Part shown: one piece after another, positions 63,062 through 64,000 of the stretch
Numbering within the stretch: the first letter of the stretch is position 1
Layout: every line of letters begins with the position of its first letter
Source: Treponema sp. OMZ 838
GTDB taxonomy: Bacteria; Spirochaetota; Spirochaetia; Treponematales; Treponemataceae
Length of the DNA stretch: 64,000 bases
Direction of reading: 5' to 3'
Assembly (NCBI RefSeq): GCF_000775995.1
Contig: NZ_CP009227.1
Location: 1,550,001-1,614,000 of the forward strand
Position numbers and translations under genes: made by a program
Notes under the pieces: generated by a model
Seen by the model: only the letters and a program-made list of their open reading frames with translations
Told to the model about the DNA's origin: nothing
Database searches by the model: none

Positions 63062-63424
63062 CTAGTGCCGATTCATCGTACAAATTCCGCTAAAAAAACA
63101 ACCGCTATCCAGTATTACTTCGGGAGCTGTTACATCGCCGGTTAATTTCCCTGAGGCAAATACATGCACGGAGGTGGTAGCGGTAACATTACCGATGACC
63201 TCGCCTTTAATAATAACGCGGTCTGCGTTTATCTTTGCCTTTACTTTTGCATATTCACTGATCATTAAATCGCTTGAAGATTGAATGGTTCCTTGTACGG
63301 CACCCTTTATCATAAAGGGCTTTTCAAACTTAATGATCCCGTCAAAGACGATATCCTCAGCTAAAACCGTATCGTAATCTTCTTCATCCAAATCTATCAG
63401 CGCTATTTTATCCGCTTCTGTCAT
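63062..63424 (-). CDS. bactofilin (polymer-forming cytoskeletal protein)
   Basis: This 120-residue protein has the bactofilin core: short beta-helix turns such as GIIKFEKPFMIKGAVQGTI, SEYAKVKAKINADRVIIKGE and VIGNVTATTSVHVFASGKLT. Bactofilins polymerise at the membrane and shape cells, known for spirochaete and helical cell shape. Confidence 0.88.
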   Translation of the reverse strand: MTEADKIALIDLDEEDYDTVLAEDIVFDGIIKFEKPFMIKGAVQGTIQSSSDLMISEYAKVKAKINADRVIIKGEVIGNVTATTSVHVFASGKLTGDVTAPEVILDSGCFFSGICTMNRH

Positions 63425-63444
63425 AGCTCATAGAATAACAATGA

Positions 63445-64000
63445 TTAACCGTCGAGGTCAAGAGGCTTTCCGGCAGGGTATTGTGCTTTTGTATCCAGTT
63501 CCGACAGCGCATCGATTAAAAAGCGGTTGAGAAAAAGCAGACCTTCTTCCGTAAGGTAAACCCGATCGGTCTCGATGCGGCATTGCCTGCGTTTTTCCCA
63601 GAGGCTGAGGGTATTGCCGATAAAGGCGGTAATATCAGCGCCGAACCGCCGTGCAAATGCCGGCCGGTTAATCCCTTCCGAAAGCCGGAAACCCATCAGC
63701 AGAACCTCTTCTAAAAAGATATTCCGATCGATATGCTCACACGGATATACCGAGGTTCGGTCGGCTGCGGTCATCCATTCGCCGATATCTTTGCTTCCTT
63801 CAAAACGCTCCGCTGCGATAAATTTTCCGCCGCTATCTTCATGTATCAGAGTCCCGCATGCAGCCGGGCCGATGCCGGCGTATGGTTCCATATTCCAATA
63901 GATTTGGTTATGAAGGGAGCGGTGCTTATCCTGATACGAAAAATTCGACACCTCATACCGGATGTATCCGTTTTCGGCTAAAAGTTCGATGTTTTGCTGT
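63445..64000 (-). CDS. HemW-like radical-SAM protein, C-terminal part (5' end outside window)
   Basis: The frame is open to the window's right edge (GYIRYEVSNFS precedes). It reads HNQIYWNMEPYAGIGPAACG, the HemW/coproporphyrinogen-oxidase-like signature after the radical-SAM barrel, and a C-terminal winged domain (RVYLTEEGLLFLNRFLIDAL). HemW proteins bind haem; the catalytic cysteines lie outside the window. Confidence 0.85.
   Translation of the reverse strand, partial: QQNIELLAENGYIRYEVSNFSYQDKHRSLHNQIYWNMEPYAGIGPAACGTLIHEDSGGKFIAAERFEGSKDIGEWMTAADRTSVYPCEHIDRNIFLEEVLLMGFRLSEGINRPAFARRFGADITAFIGNTLSLWEKRRQCRIETDRVYLTEEGLLFLNRFLIDALSELDTKAQYPAGKPLDLDG

Overview
The window is most consistent with a host-associated spirochaete of the genus Treponema. 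This is inferred from the gene repertoire: a giant SpvB/FG-GAP/YD-repeat protein, bactofilin, a MtaB-type methylthiotransferase, a purine-degradation operon and many Treponema-like hypothetical proteins. No rRNA or species marker is present. Base composition splits the window in two. From about 6.1 to 39.3 kb most genes are very AT-rich and interrupted by GC-richer blocks of Rhs core. From 39.4 kb to the end the DNA is uniformly of moderate GC and looks like ordinary chromosome.

Region 1 (1-39.3 kb) is a polymorphic-toxin locus. It opens with a long Rhs protein (5' end outside the window) carrying FG-GAP/VCBS repeats, YD repeats, the conserved Rhs core and a variable toxin tip, followed by its putative immunity gene. 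Behind it lies a roughly 32 kb one-directional array of displaced or decayed toxin ends, each followed within a few bases (often by an ATGA overlap) by a small gene for a lipoprotein, secreted, membrane, LRR, Sel1 or TPR protein, presumably its immunity protein. I count about 30 such units. Three units keep long Rhs core blocks that align with the lead gene without net length change between the anchors I checked (8.47-9.35, 12.85-13.72 and 16.28-19.74 kb). Each of these three blocks is fused in frame to the same roughly 420-bp palindrome-packed module. A second block of hairpins recurs upstream of the modules. Recognisable toxin activities include a Cys-His-Asp protein-glutamine deamidase-like tip, an Ntox21-like tip ended early by a nonsense codon, a decayed DUF4258-like tip and two zincin-like (HExxH-type) fragments.

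Region 2 (39.4-51.0 kb) holds a CofE-like ligase gene, a lipoprotein, a NUDIX hydrolase, a membrane protein, tRNA-Ala(GGC), two large proteins of unknown function, lspA, a Fur-family regulator, an HtrA-type protease and radA. Region 3 (51.0-51.9 kb) has a broken Bro-N/Fic gene and tRNA-Thr(CGU) behind a near-consensus promoter.

Region 4 (52.0-58.8 kb) is a tight five-gene purine-catabolism operon: guanine deaminase, adenine deaminase and a three-subunit xanthine dehydrogenase. Together these would convert adenine and guanine to xanthine and urate. Region 5 (59.0-64.0 kb) carries an AraC-type regulator, a Doc-like toxin with its antitoxin, mtaB, a TPR protein, a bactofilin and the 3' part of a HemW-like gene that runs off the window end.

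All family assignments come from motifs read by eye. No database search was possible.
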